DNA from: Cyanoderma ruficeps
Taxonomy: Eukaryota; Chordata; Aves; Passeriformes; Timaliidae
Direction: 5' to 3'
Length of the DNA stretch: 64,000 nucleotides
Assembly (NCBI GenBank): GCA_008694505.1
Contig: VZDJ01005178.1
Coordinates: 107,067-171,066 of the forward strand
The position numbers and the translations under genes were made by a program. The notes beneath the pieces were generated by a model, which saw only the letters and a program-made list of their open reading frames with translations, was not told where the DNA came from and ran no database searches. Positions 10,585 to 21,880 of this stretch are shown piece by piece (positions within the stretch are counted from its first letter, which is position 1; every line of letters begins with the position of its first letter).

Positions 10585-11706
10585 CTGCGAAAAGTAGAAG
10601 AAGAACAACAACGCACTGTATAAAGTGAAACAATCGGGGCTGCCCTGCAAGAGACCAGACAGAGTTTTGAGTCCTGGTTCCAGTCTGTGGCACGACAGCC
10701 ATGCCTCGAGCACAGCAAGCGGCGCGGGCCACGGGGGCTCCATCAGAGTCCCCTGAAGGCACCCACGGGTCACACGGGGCAGGCAGGGGGGAGCCCAAAG
10801 CATCCGTGCCCCCGGGGCACACACATGCACCTGCAGGAGTGGGGCTGAGCCAGGGGACCTGTCCTGGATGAGCAGCAGCTCTGCAAAGGGCCTCTCCACA
10901 GGCTGAGCTTCCTGAGGGGCTGCATTTGGATTTGTGTTGGAATGTCGCCCCTTAAATCACCCCAGAGGATTGCAGAGGGCCGCGGTACCCCGAGTTAGAG
11001 CTGCTGACCACTGGGACTGGCACAACCCCAGACTCAGCTGGGGCTTGTTAGGGGTCAGCAGAGTCTTGCCCTTGCCTAAAGTGCCACTTTCAGGTTTATT
11101 TTCCCCAGGGGGTGGCCCAGCTGTCCCCACCCTGGTCTGGAGGGGCTCTTTGGCAGGCTGGAAACCCCTTGGACAGACAGCAGGGAGAGGCTGGGCTGTT
11201 CCCTGCCATGGCTGGAGGCTGCTGCTGGCAGTGAGCAGCACGGGCTCTGTCAGGCTGTGCATCTGCTGTGCTGGGGCCAGGCACCATCCACTTTACAGAA
11301 GGTAAAAGCAGCCCCTTTCCTCCAGGCAGGGGTTGGCAGGCAGCTGAATGTGCTGACAATGGCACCACATCCTTCTCCCAGAGCAGCCAGACTTCACCAG
11401 GTGAACTGCAATTGCTCTACTTTATGAAACAACCAGTGCTCATTATTTTTTTACCTTCTAGAATGGTGCATAGTTTGAAAATCAAGTTGTGATCTGTCTG
11501 CCTCTGTTACCTCCAGCAACAACAGGAAGGCCATCAGAATATCTTCCCTCCTTTTGCAGGACATACAGACACAATATTTCTAGAAACTTATCATGTAACC
11601 ATAAAAAATAGCACAGAATGGGAGGCAGGGATTCTCCCTGTAAAGTCTCCAGAGACTTGATCAGTATTCTTGAGTTTTCAAAGCTTTATCACAGAAAACA
11701 TTTCTG

Positions 11707-12132
11707 AATATTTGTGGAAGCCTGGGAATTACCTGGGAAAGATCAAAGCTTAGCCCAGGGTCCCTACATGGAGGGAATAAACCTGGGCCCTTGGCAGGTG
11801 GGACATTAGGAAGATACTAATGGAGTAAGCCCCTTTGACTTATAAGGTCAAGCCTCAGCCCTGTAACCAGGTTTGGACACCTGCCCAGGTAAAACCCTAT
11901 AAAATGCCAGGCTAACCACACCCCTGGTCTTTGGATGCTGCCTGTGGTCAGATGCATTAAACCAGATCTCTGAGCTGTCCATCATACCCATCTCATTTAT
12001 TAGCCATGTGCAACCCAGCCAAACTGGGTTTGGGGTCCCGGGGATCTCCCTCCCCTCATGACACATGGCACTGGAATTACCTGGGACAGACCAAAACTTA
12101 GCCCAGCTAATTCCCAGGCTTCCACAAATACT
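11707..12132 (+). mobile_element. solo LTR with target-site duplication
   Basis: The element spans 11,713-12,126 with TG...CA ends. Its termini form a long inverted repeat (TGTGGAAGCCTGGGAATTA and its complement). It is flanked by AATATT at 11,707-11,712 and AATACT at 12,127-12,132, a 6-bp duplication with one mismatch. Inside are a TATA box (CCCTATAAAATGCC near 11,898) and ATTAAA near 11,957. Near each end a segment like AATTACCTGGGA...TTAGCCCAG occurs in the same orientation. No gag or pol sequence is present, so it is a recombined endogenous retroviral LTR. Confidence 0.8.
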
Positions 12133-12336
12133 TGGTTTTTAAAGCACTCCAGAGTGGCCAGATGCAGCTTTGGAGCGGGACACAGCAGCCCCATAACCAC
12201 AAAGAACTGGGAAACTGGCAAGTTGTGGATGCAAAATTGCAGCACCGAACCCGGGACTGGTCTGGAGCCAGGCAGCCAAGCGGGATTTACCCCGAGGGGG
12301 CAGGAGCAGCAGCCAGGATGGCACACAGGAGGGCAG

Positions 12337-12612
12337 GGAGCTGGGACAGCTGGGGACAGCTGGGGACACCTGGGGACACCTGGGGACAGGCAGGGTGCTG
12401 GGGACAGCTGGGGACAGCTAGGGACAGGCAGGATGCTGGGGACAGCTGGGGACACCTGGGGACAGGCAGGGTGCTGGGGACAGCTGGGGACAGGGAGGGT
12501 GCTGGGGACAGGGCTGGGTGTGGGCACAGGGAGGGTGTGAGGACAGGGAGGGTGTGGGCACAGGGCAGGGTGTGGGCACAGGTGGGCACAGGTGGGCACA
12601 GGTGGGCACAGG
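12337..12612. repeat. GC-rich minisatellite
   Basis: Interleaved copies of GGGGACAGCTGGGGACA, GGGGACACCT and CAGGCAGGGTGCT, drifting into GTGGGCACAGG units. Long open frames on both strands here are products of the repeat. Confidence 0.9.
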
Positions 12613-12695
12613 CTGCCTGTGGGCCCAGGCAGGAGCAGGGGTGGCTGTCCCCGTGTCCCCAGCTCGGTGTCACACGGGCGGGGCCGGGCGGTTAC

Positions 12696-12779
12696 CTCGG
12701 AGAGCCCCTCGCACTGCACGTGGGCCTGGATCCACTCCAGCCTGTCCGAGTTCTCCTTCTCCCGCACGCCCTCGTTCAC
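12696..12779 (-). CDS. ITSN1: ITSN1 exon: end of DH domain
   Basis: Residues 1061-1088. Encodes [18 protein letters not shown] then [10 protein letters not shown], the last DH helix leading to the PH domain. Phase 0 at both ends. Confidence 0.97.
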
Positions 12780-12836
12780 CTGGGGCACAAACACAGAAAC
12801 ACATCACCCTGTGAGCTCCTGGCTTCCCTCTCCCTC

Positions 12837-13390
12837 TGCCGAGGTCGGGATCCATACACGAGAAATGCAGATTCGAGTTCAGACTTGGGTGTTTATTGTC
12901 TCTGATCTGTTTACAGACTCCCGGGCTGGGAGCTCTCTCTGGCAGGTCAGAGAACAGAGGGAAAATGGAGCACCTCTGACTCCTTCCGAGGTTATTTAGT
13001 GATAATCCCCCAATAATGAGATGACACCTGTCTTATTTATACTTTTCACTCAGTAATGACCACCCCAGGCCTGCAGTGTGGGCCTTTTTCACCCAATTAC
13101 AGAAACTCACCCAAACCCATGATGGAGAAGGAAGAAGAAGGTAAAGAAGAAGGACCCAGACAACGCCCAGAATCTTCCATATTGCTTCACATAGATTATT
13201 GTATCCCAAAACCTTAAAAAAATCTAAGTTTCCAGAATTCCAACAATAAAGTTGGCTTTTGGCAAACATTGGGATGAATGCTAAATGTGTAATGTTGGAA
13301 TAGCTTTCCTCTATGAATATAGTTTTTATCTCTGCTGTTAACAAAACTTAGAAATAGTCGTGTGATAAATATATATCTTGGGCCATAGCA
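12837..13390 (-). mobile_element. LTR-like element, minus orientation
   Basis: Read on the minus strand it has AAGTATAAATAAG (TATA) followed by GACAATAAACACC (poly(A) signal). A shared block, GTAATTGGGTGAAAAAGGCC-like, also occurs in the plus-strand element at 61,942-62,305. Ends (TGC...GCA) are approximate and no target duplication was found. Confidence 0.6.
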
Positions 13391-13968
13391 TTATACTAAA
13401 ATGGAGATTTTTGTGTTGTTAAAATGCTTTTGTTCATGTAACTAACTCAGAGAATGGTGAAGGTAATTAGGTGATTCCTCACATTTGTGAATTACCCTAT
13501 CTGGATGAAGATAACAGTGACAGAAACCAGAACCCCAAAGGAAGAAATTATTGACTCTCCATTATCAGGGAGGGTAAAAACAAACAGGATGGAACCGCTG
13601 GGGGTGGATAAAATATATTGATTTAATCTACAGGACGGCATGAAGACAAGTCAAAGGTTAAAACCAAGCAAAAGAACATCTAAACTCAAAGGAATGTTTG
13701 AATAATGCACAATGGTCTGTGACTATGCAACAGGTTGATGCAGCAGGAAGAAGTATTTGAAGATAGGAAGGGTGCTCATGGCTGAATGCCAAGCACCCCG
13801 ACTTGATTTTTTGTTTTAAATCCCTTTGCTTTACTTCTGTCTCCTACTGCTTTTTTGCTAAAGGCAATATTAAATGCTACAGACATTTAAGCCGATATCA
13901 AAGACATTCCATCAAATAAATGTCTTTTCAAATCCTCCCAAGGGAAGCTCAGCTCAGCTTTTTCACAC
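13391..13968. other. ITSN1 intron, possible second LTR piece
   Basis: Bases 13,440-13,870 end in a TC-rich stretch and a TATTAAATGC signal, which could be an LTR 3' half in plus orientation. No clear termini are seen, so I leave it unassigned. Confidence 0.3.
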
Positions 13969-14052
13969 CTGCGAGCAGAGCTCCTCGGCCTTCTCCAGGG
14001 CGTGTTTCAGGTGGCTGTGGTCGGGGTGGTTCTCGGGGGTGTTCTCGATGAT
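13969..14052 (-). CDS. ITSN1: ITSN1 exon: DH domain helix
   Basis: Residues 1033-1060. Encodes [18 protein letters not shown] then [10 protein letters not shown], the acidic loop and long helix late in the DH domain. Phase 0 at both ends. Confidence 0.97.
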
Positions 14053-15234
14053 CTGCACACAGACAAAGGCAGCATCAGCCTCCTGCCAGCACAGCTCAGC
14101 TGCTCTGCCAGCCCCACGCTTCCAGTGCATCCCACATTTATTTTCCTCCTCGCCAGATGTGAGAAATGGGAGATTGCTGCGCTGCACCCACCCACGACCA
14201 GGCAGATGTTTTCTATGTGAGGAAAAGGAGTCCAGTTTTACCTTTTAAGGACTGTTAAGGGAAAAGCACCAGAAGTTTCTATGCTCTCCTGGCAGTGATT
14301 GGCTCCGTGCCCATACAAAAACACTGATGGTCTCTTTAGCTGTTCCTCAGAAATGCAGCTGTTTTCTATTGGACTCTTTGCCAAAAAACCCACCTAAATC
14401 CTTCAATACCTAAGAAAGGGCACGAAGCTTCTCAGCACATTTTTAGGGTGTTGTAGCAGGTGTGTGGGACCTTTCCCTACACTGTGCATGGCTTTGTTCT
14501 TTTGTTTTGTATTATTTTCTTCTTTAATTAAAACCTTCTTGGTTTTTCAAGGAAGAGATAAAAAAGAGGCTCGGGGAGAATTCCAACAGGAGACCAGCAG
14601 TGCTTGGGAAGGGCTGGATTGCGGGTCTGCCTGCACAGCCTTTGCACCAGGACACTGCTGGCTCCTCTGACAGAAGCACACACATTGCAGCCAAACCCAG
14701 AAATGAAGGAATCCCTTAAATGGCAACACCCAATCCACAATTCCCTGTGGAAGCCCTGGGCCACGTTCCACGGTGTTATTTGGGATGGGAAGCGTTAAGC
14801 AACAAATGGAAGTTCGGGCAGGGCTGTAAATCCTCCGGCACCTTCAGCTGCAGGGGGGATCCTGCAGCAATCCGGGCTCAGCGTCCCCTCCCAGCCCATG
14901 GGGAGGGGATGGCACTGAGGGGAAGGGCAAACATGAGCACAAGGTTGTCTTGTTGCCCCTGTTATCTGAATTGTAAATTTTCACTCAGCACTCGCTGCCT
15001 TGTGGTTCTCTGGGTGCAAAGCTTCACCTCTGTTTCAAACGGAAATATCAAATAATTTCTCCAAAGCCCAAGGAATGATCCCATTTTCTGTACTGGAAAT
15101 CGAGTGTTAAAGGGCATCCCACATTCCCCAGCACATCAGAAACCTCACAGTGACAAAGCCTGGCACAAATAAGGAACCAACCCTGTAATTAAGCAAAGCA
15201 GCACCAAACCCATCATGTGTGCAGAGGAACGTAC
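14053..15234. other. ITSN1 intron, nothing recognised
   Basis: Mixed-composition intronic sequence. No repeat family, exon or regulatory element is supported. Confidence 0.5.
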
Positions 15235-15333
15235 ATTTTTAATTATTAGTGGGTATCTGGTTACCCGTTGCATAGGCTTTAGTAGAAAACTTGATAGTGG
15301 CATTCCTTTACAGCGAGGATCCATTGCTAACCT
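15235..15333 (-). CDS. ITSN1: ITSN1 exon: DH domain conserved region
   Basis: Residues 1000-1032. Encodes [16 protein letters not shown], then [17 protein letters not shown]. The QRVTRYPLI motif is the most conserved block of Dbl-homology domains and forms part of the GTPase-binding face. Phase 0 at both ends. Confidence 0.98.
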
Positions 15334-15519
15334 CTGAAACATTAGAGAGGTAAAATCTGGTTAGTCAGGTGGTTTAAACCCTGAAAAATGAGCTCCTCCA
15401 AGAAAGGAAAAGGGAAGGCAGTAAATGAGCACCAATCCTCAGCTAAACTGAGATCACAACATCAGCAGGAGAACTCCTTGTGGTTTTTACAACACTTCTT
15501 CACCTGCCTTGTCTGGACA

Positions 15520-15935
15520 AGAATCCCAGAGTTACCAGGGCTGGAGGAGCCCTTCAGGATCAGCCAGTGCCACCCCAGCAGCACCAGCATCACCCCAACC
15601 CTGTCCCCAAGGGCCACCTCCAGACTCCTCCTGAACACTCCCACACACAGTGACTCCAAACCTCCCTGGGCAGCTCCTGCCAAGGCCTGACCACTCTGCC
15701 AGGGAAATTTCCTTGCCCAATCTCCAAGCTGAGCCTCCCCTGGTGCAGTTTGAGGCCATTTCCTCTCCTCCTTTCCCTGCCCCTCCTGGCAGGGACTTGT
15801 GCAGAGCCACAAGGTCCCCCCTGAGCCTCCTTTTCTCCAGGCTCAGCCCCTTTCCCAGCTCCCTCAGCCCCTCCTGGGGCTCCAGCCCCTTCCCCAGCTC
15901 CCTGCCCTGCCCTGGACACGCTCCAGCCCCAGCTG
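15520..15935 (-). mobile_element. CR1 LINE 3' fragment
   Basis: Starts with the tail ATCCCAGAGTTACCAGGGC and continues through CTCCTTTTCTCCAGGCTCAG to CCTGGACACGCTCCAGCCCC. This is the longer CR1 3' region also seen at 21,466 and 54,340. Confidence 0.85.
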
Positions 15936-16151
15936 TGCTGTGGACACTGAGCAGTGGGAGCTGAATTCAGAGATTTCTCCCTTTTGTAGTTTCTCAAGAT
16001 GTCCAAGGCATATTTTGGGGGGCCTGGAGGATTTTATAACTGGATTCAAATCCCTAAAAAGGCACATGGACCTTTTTATGGGCTCAGCAGGGAAGGGGGA
16101 GAGAAACCACTCAGAAACTGCTGAGAGCAGCAGTGATTTCATGGCTGTTGT
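15936..16151. repeat. non-CR1 core of an inverted repeated segment
   Basis: About 215 bases, nearly identical in inverted orientation to 54,115-54,335. In both places they lie between the same two CR1 fragments. Confidence 0.8.
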
Positions 16152-16255
16152 TCTTCATGGATTCATGGAATGTCCTGAGCTGGGAGGGACCCACAGAGAT
16201 CATCCAGTCCCACCCTGTCCCTGCCCAGAGCCCCAACAACCCCACCCTGGGACTG
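16152..16255 (-). mobile_element. CR1 LINE 3' fragment
   Basis: Has GGAATGTCCTGAGCTGGGAG and ATCATCCAGTCCCACCCTGT, the 3' end of the CR1 type found complete at 58,725-58,985. Confidence 0.8.
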
Positions 16256-16365
16256 CTGATGAGCACCAATCCTCAGCTAAATCTGCTCTGAGATCACAAG
16301 GACAGCAGGAGAGCTCCTTGTGGAGTTCCCTGTGGAATCCCAGCCTGGGCAGCCCTGGCTCTCAC

Positions 16366-16549
16366 CTTGACAAACTCCTTGAACTCGGGCACTTCGTCCG
16401 TTTTCTGCTGGATGAGGGCGGCCCCGTTGAGCTGGCAGCTGCAGAACCTGATGTAGGGCTGCATGTGGGGCAGCTGGGCTGTCAGGATGTCCCCAATCAT
16501 CTTCACGGGCATCTTCTCCCCAGACATCTTCTTCCTCACACGCAGGGCC
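16366..16549 (-). CDS. ITSN1: ITSN1 exon: DH domain middle
   Basis: Residues 938-999. Encodes [33 protein letters not shown] and [15 protein letters not shown]. This is the second third of the DH domain, the Cdc42 nucleotide-exchange module. Confidence 0.97.
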
Positions 16550-17463
16550 CTGAGCAGGAGCAGGGCACGGGGTTGGACAAAGAGCCACTCCTCAGTTATG
16601 GAATAAAGGGGTGGGTTCTTATTCATCATGGAAACCCAGAGAATGATAAACACATCAGCCACAAGATTTACTGCAAGGATACAACAACCCAGGCTGCACC
16701 CTCAGCACCCTTCCCCTCTCCTGGGCTTCCAGCTGCTGCTTGACCTTAATGCAATGCCAGATCAGAGGTGAGAGGAAGGAGGGTAATTTCCTTTTCTGCT
16801 GGGTTAGAGAGTTACTGATGTGTGAGGGAGGGAGGGAAAAACTCCATCCCTTTGAGTTTTTAGCCTGGTTTCCTAAGGAAAGCTTCATTGTCATCTGTCC
16901 TGTCACCATCACAACTTTTCAACTCCTGGGCCATTTTCAAATACANAAAAAAAAAAAAAAAAAAAAGATATTACAAAGCTGTAAAATCCCTGGAGGTTCA
17001 GTGAAAATTAGCAGCTCAGTAGGGAAACAAAATACCTTCATCAATGCTTTTGCTTATCCAGGTGAAGGTGTAACTGTACCCTCACTGTGTTTCCCTGGCA
17101 ATGGTCCCACAGCAGTGATTTGGGGCAGCAGCAGCACCCCGAGCCTTTGGAGAGGCAGGGAAATCCTTTGGAACCAGGCAGGGAAAGTCCTGCCCTGTGG
17201 GAAGCCTTGGCAAGCCCTGCTCTTCAGGATTTGCCTTCTTGGAGCACAGGAACAAGTGGCAGAGAGCTGCTGGGTTGTTCTCAACAGCTCACAGCAAACA
17301 CTGCCCCCAGAGTGCTTTTCCCCACAAGGAGAAACACGTGGCCCTTCTGGTTAGGATTTGTGTAAGTGGGAAATATTTTCATGCAGATAAAAGCAGAAGC
17401 AGGGGGAGAGGCCCAGGGCTCTGTTTTTTTGTGAAGTATGGGGGGAAAAAAAAACCAACTTAC
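16550..17463. other. ITSN1 intron with poly-A run and one N
   Basis: An A homopolymer follows a single N at 16,946. No repeat family or extra exon is recognised. Confidence 0.5.
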
Positions 17464-17570
17464 TTCAGTAGTTTTATATTGCACATAATCAGCTCCTTCC
17501 AATTAACAAAAATCATGGCAACTTCTTTTTCTGTGACCAGCTCAGACTCCATCAGTGGTTTCTGGAAGAT
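17464..17570 (-). CDS. ITSN1: ITSN1 exon: DH domain, second exon
   Basis: Residues 903-938. Encodes [20 protein letters not shown] then [15 protein letters not shown]. This helix includes residues that contact the GTPase switch in the family. Acceptor TCCCCAG, donor GTAAGT. Confidence 0.97.
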
Positions 17571-18431
17571 CTGGGGAGTCAGAAGTGAGGCCATTTAGAG
17601 TGCTCAGGGCAGGGACAGACACTCCCAGCACATTCCCTGTCCCAGACATCCATCATGGCCCCTGGGATGGCTGGGACTAAGGACACCCTCAGGTACAAGG
17701 GGCTTTAACAGGGAATACTGTGAATTTGTGGGGCTGGTGGTGTTAATTCTGATCTGGATAACCTGTTTGAAATCTGGGAATTTTAGCAGAGGTCTCCTGC
17801 AAAAGATCCCAGGATTCATTTGATAATGCAACTGAAAATAGGTTTCACTTTGGACTCTTATGGAAGATCTGATTTCTCTGAGAGTCCCAGGTGTGCATAT
17901 CTTAAACTCTTCTTCAAAAAAGGGCTCTGCTCCTCTGTCAAAAGAATTGCCCATACTTGTCTGTACTAATTCCTTTTTTCCTGCCTTTAAAGCCAATCAC
18001 AGGAAGTGGTAACTGAACCCCACTGCGAGCGTAGGAAATGTGCTTAATTTTAATTTCATTTGTTTAAGCTTCAGAACTTATACATGAGACATAAACAGTG
18101 AGAGTCAGGAGCGAAATGGGGTTTGCTACAATGATGCTTGGAACATCAGAGTTTTGGTGATGGCAGCACAAAGGATTGCCATGGTTTGCACCACCCACAG
18201 CTGNGTACCTGTCCCTGTACCTGTCCAAACACAGATAAATGAGGATTGCAGAGCCCCCCAGTGCAGGCAGATCCCGCAGTGCAGGGCAGTCACTCTGCAC
18301 ACCTGCACCTGTCCAAACACAGATAAATGAGGATTACAGGGGGACCCCGCAGTGGGATCCAGTCACTCTGCCCACTGCAGGGAGTGGTTTGGCCGCGGGA
18401 GGAGCGGCCCGAGGCTGCGGAGCTGCCCCAC
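17571..18431. other. ITSN1 intron with a tandem duplication
   Basis: A minus-strand frame of 130 codons at 17,604-17,996 has no recognised similarity and no obvious splice context. A near-tandem duplication at 18,220-18,385 is listed separately. One N lies at 18,204. Confidence 0.45.
18220..18385. repeat. 88-bp tandem duplication
   Basis: CTGTCCAAACACAGATAAAT begins both copies, at 18,221 and 18,309. The copies also share CAGTCACTCTGC. The second copy has a short internal deletion. Confidence 0.8.
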
Positions 18432-18553
18432 CTCTGTCACCAGCTGCAGGTCGTTGACGTAGTTCTCCTCGGTGACGATGAGCTCGTGGATGTAGCCCTG
18501 CCTCTTCCTCTCCGTGGGGGTCAGCATGTCCAGCAGGTGCAGGTCTGCACACC
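18432..18553 (-). CDS. ITSN1: ITSN1 exon: start of DH domain
   Basis: Residues 862-902. Bases GG complete the split Trp codon begun at the SH3E exon. It then encodes [17 protein letters not shown], then [17 protein letters not shown], the first DH helix with its TEENYVNDL motif. It is used only by the long isoform; the short form skips to the exon at 26,969. Confidence 0.98.
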
Positions 18554-19855
18554 CTGCAAAACACAACAGCACCCGCATTTATTGTGGCTGCTTGCAGACC
18601 CCTGGCAGCCACAGCAACCCTGAACGAACAGGACCTGCTCTGGTCACTTCGTTATTGTTCACGTGGCACAGCCCCAGCAATCCCTCAGTGACTCTGAACA
18701 TTCTATTTCACACCTTGTTTTTAACTTATTAAAACAAAGCACATCTCTGTGTGTGAACTCTTCCCTGGTGGCCAAGCTCAGTCTCCCTGACCTCTGCCTG
18801 CCCATTCCCCACCTCACCCTGGAGGCCCCCGACCCCTTTGGGTTGTGTCATTCCAACCCCACGTGGATGGCTGGTAATGGAAAAGGGGGGAAAGGCTTCG
18901 TGTGGAAAATGCAGAGATATCCCAGAGGGAATTAGGGAAGAGTTGCAGTGACCCCAACGCTCCCAGGGGCACTCTGGAATGATTCCCTCAGCTGATGGAT
19001 GCTCAAAGTTCACCTTCACCCTTCTGGTCAAAGAAATCCTGCTCAAGAAGGGCCTGCAGGGCCTCTTCACTTCACACTTCACATAAAAACTGCTCCTAAA
19101 TATTTGAGCCAGGACATGCAAAGGTCACTGGAGATCCCCAGATTCCACTGATTTCTGGGCCAAGCCAAAGGGGTGGGTTTTGTTCTCCTTTACATTTCAA
19201 AGCACAGGGAAATGTTGGCACTGAGAGCTCCTCTTCCATCAGCTTTGTCCTTTCATTGTTGCAAACCTTCCTTGCACTGACCCCCTGCAGATGGGAGGAT
19301 TTTTATATCAATTCCATAATCTCAAGTTTTGTTTTCTATTCTGAATTAGAACACTTAATTGCATTCTTTCTTCTGTAGCCTGTTATATTTTAGCTGAGCT
19401 TAAATTAAGTTCTTCTGAGACTGGAACACAGAATGTTTTCTTCCAGTTTTTGCTACTTTTCTGCATAAAATACAATGCATTTCAAAAAGCAAAGCTGATT
19501 TCAAACAGGTGGAAAATGTTTGCCTCTAAAACTTATCTGTTTCAACTATTTTCATACAATCAAAATTCCCCAGTTGAATTCTTTCCCTCAGCAAATTCAG
19601 TGTATTCCCCATGGAAACAAACTTTCCTTGTAGAAACATCAGGCCCAGGGTAACTCTTTCAGTTCTTTGCATACAAAGTTTTAATACTTAGGGAGTATTT
19701 CCTGCATTTTTAGCTTCCTGAATGGAGCTCAGACAATGCCACTGGGAAAGTCCAGGTGTACCACCATTATTTCCATGGAATACCAGCAACATCTGCTTGA
19801 ACTGATCTGTGCTCCTGAAAGGGCAATGATGGATTTGACAAAAAAAAAAAAACAC

Positions 19856-19882
19856 NNNNNNNNNNNNNNNNNNNNNNNNNNN
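19856..19882. other. assembly gap of 27 N
   Basis: Flanked on both sides by A homopolymers, so probably an unresolved low-complexity A run. Confidence 0.9.
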
Positions 19883-20696
19883 AAAAAAAAAAAAAAGAAG
19901 AAAAAAAATCCAACCAAACCCAAACAACACCAAAGGAAACAATCCCAGAAAAGGAGACACAGACAGTCAGGGTTGTTTCCTCTCTGACTCTGGAGCTGGG
20001 ATCAGGTTGGGAGCACAGTAACACTGACAAGGCTCCCTTGAGGCACAGGATGTCACAGCCCTTTACAAAAGTGCAACTGAAACTTCGCTTGGAATTAAAA
20101 GAGGATTTGGAGAAACATCAACTTCATGCTAATGAAGTCTGGCCCCTTTCAAAAGCCAGGAGTTTCATCTCTGTTGAATAAATGCCTGATTTCAGAGCAG
20201 TTTCTTTGGTCCCAAGTAAAGCACAGATCTGAGAAACGGCCCCAGTTCTCCCCGTGCTTCATTAGAAGTGAACCAAGTGTTAATTACTTTTCCTTGGGGA
20301 AGTTCTTGTTCCAAGATGTGACGACCTTGGGCTGAAGGTGATTTCCAGCCACCAACCCCTTGGAGAGAGCACTGACATTCTGAATAATGACCCATTTTCG
20401 TGGCTCCCTTGGCAGCCAGCTGGGGGCTGAATGGGCTGCTCTGAGCCACGACACACACTGTGCTTCGGGATATGAAATATTTGGGGAAAAAAGCCCAAAC
20501 CTGAGCAGAGGGAGGGATCCAAAGGGATTTTCCTGGTAGGGGATTTTCTTTGTGAGGTGCACAAGTACAGACATTTTTCTTGTCTTGTATTAAGAACACT
20601 GGAGAAGAACTGGAATCCTTTCCAAGTGGAAATGTCTGGCTCGTTTTTCATGGATGCCAAAGAACTTTGGTGAGCTGAATTCCACTGATCACACAG

Positions 20697-20852
20697 TCAC
20701 GGAATGGTTTGGGTTTGGACCTTAAATCCCACCCAGTGCCACCCCTGCCATGGCAGGGACACCTTCCACTGTCCCAGGCTGCTCCAAGCCCCAGTGTCCA
20801 ACCTGGCCTTGGGCACTGCCAGGGATCCAGGGGCAGCCACAGCTGCTCTGGA
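20697..20852 (-). mobile_element. CR1 LINE 3' fragment
   Basis: Begins with the tail CACGGAATGGTTTGGG and runs through CCAAGCCCCAGTGTCCAACC to CCACAGCTGCTCTGG. Confidence 0.85.
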
Positions 20853-21465
20853 CAATTCTTTGCTTTAATCCAGCAAAGCCAGGGAAGGATGGGGAAATAA
20901 CAATGATTAACTTGGTTTGTTCTCAGGAGAGTGAATCCGTGAATTCTGCCATTCTGGCTGGACCTGGAGAACCACCAGACAAATGTAACTGCAAATCTGT
21001 GCCTTGCCCTCCCAGCACCACAATCCCTGCAGATTAACAGGCTCCAGAAATGCAAAAAATCATTTCAAATCTCTTTATATAGAGTAAAGATGCTGTTCCT
21101 CTTCTTTACAAAGTCAGCCCTGAAGATCTGGGTCTCCCAAGATAAACACTGAGCCTAAAACAAGATGCTGCTTTTTGGGAAGAGAGGTTCTGCTGTGGAA
21201 ATCACTGATCCACATCCATGGCCACAGCTGCTGATTCCTTTTCATTTGGGAGGTTTCCTAAGCAGTGCCACTGCCAGATTTCCCTGGAAGCCTTGTGCTG
21301 GCCCAGCCTGGAGCGACAAGGTCACAGGAGCCTGGAATCTCTCCTGCTGGAGGGAACCAGGAGCAGGCAAAGATGCTGTCACAGTTTTCCTCCAAATCCC
21401 TGAGGAGAAGGGAACAGCCCAGCAGGAGAGCACCCCTTCACTCAGGGAAATTATTCACACAATCC

Positions 21466-21880
21466 CTGAGGCTGGAAAAGCCCTCCCAGAACATCCCAGC
21501 TGTGCCCACCTTGTCCCCAGCCCAGAGCTCTGAGTGCCACCTCCAGGTGACACCTCCAGGGATGGGCACTCCAAAGCTCCCTGGGCACTTCCAAGGCCTG
21601 AGCACCCTTTCCATGGGGAAATTCCTGCTGCTGGCCAAGCTGAGCCTCCCCTGGCCCAGCCTGAGGCCGTTCCCTCTCCTCCTGTCCCTGTTCCCTGGGA
21701 GCACAGCCCGACCCCCCCGGCTGTCCCCTCCTGGCAGGGACTTGTGCAGAGCCACAAGGTCCCCCCTGAGCCTCCTTTTCTCCAGGCTCAGCCCCTTTCC
21801 CAGCTCCCTCAGCCCCTCCTGGGGCTCCAGCCCCTTCCCCAGCTCCCTGCCCTGCCCTGGACATGCTCCAGCCCCTCCAG
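21466..21880 (-). mobile_element. CR1 LINE 3' fragment
   Basis: Second subtype, starting at AATCCCTGAGGCTGG and continuing to CCTGGACATGCTCCAGCCCC. Very similar to 54,340-54,630 and 57,100-57,375. Confidence 0.85.

Larger units (their letters stand above)
10585..12695. other. ITSN1 intron with a solo LTR and a minisatellite
   Basis: Bases 10,600-11,700 have no recognised feature. A complete solo LTR (11,713-12,126) and a GC-rich minisatellite (12,337-12,612) are listed separately. Confidence 0.6.

Noticed and set aside
12000..12794. 264-codon minus-strand frame and partners
   Set aside because: Built from the GGGGACAGCT minisatellite plus the DH exon at one end; only 12,696-12,779 is coding.
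19688..19960. Frames spanning the N gap
   Set aside because: They depend on unknown bases and homopolymers.
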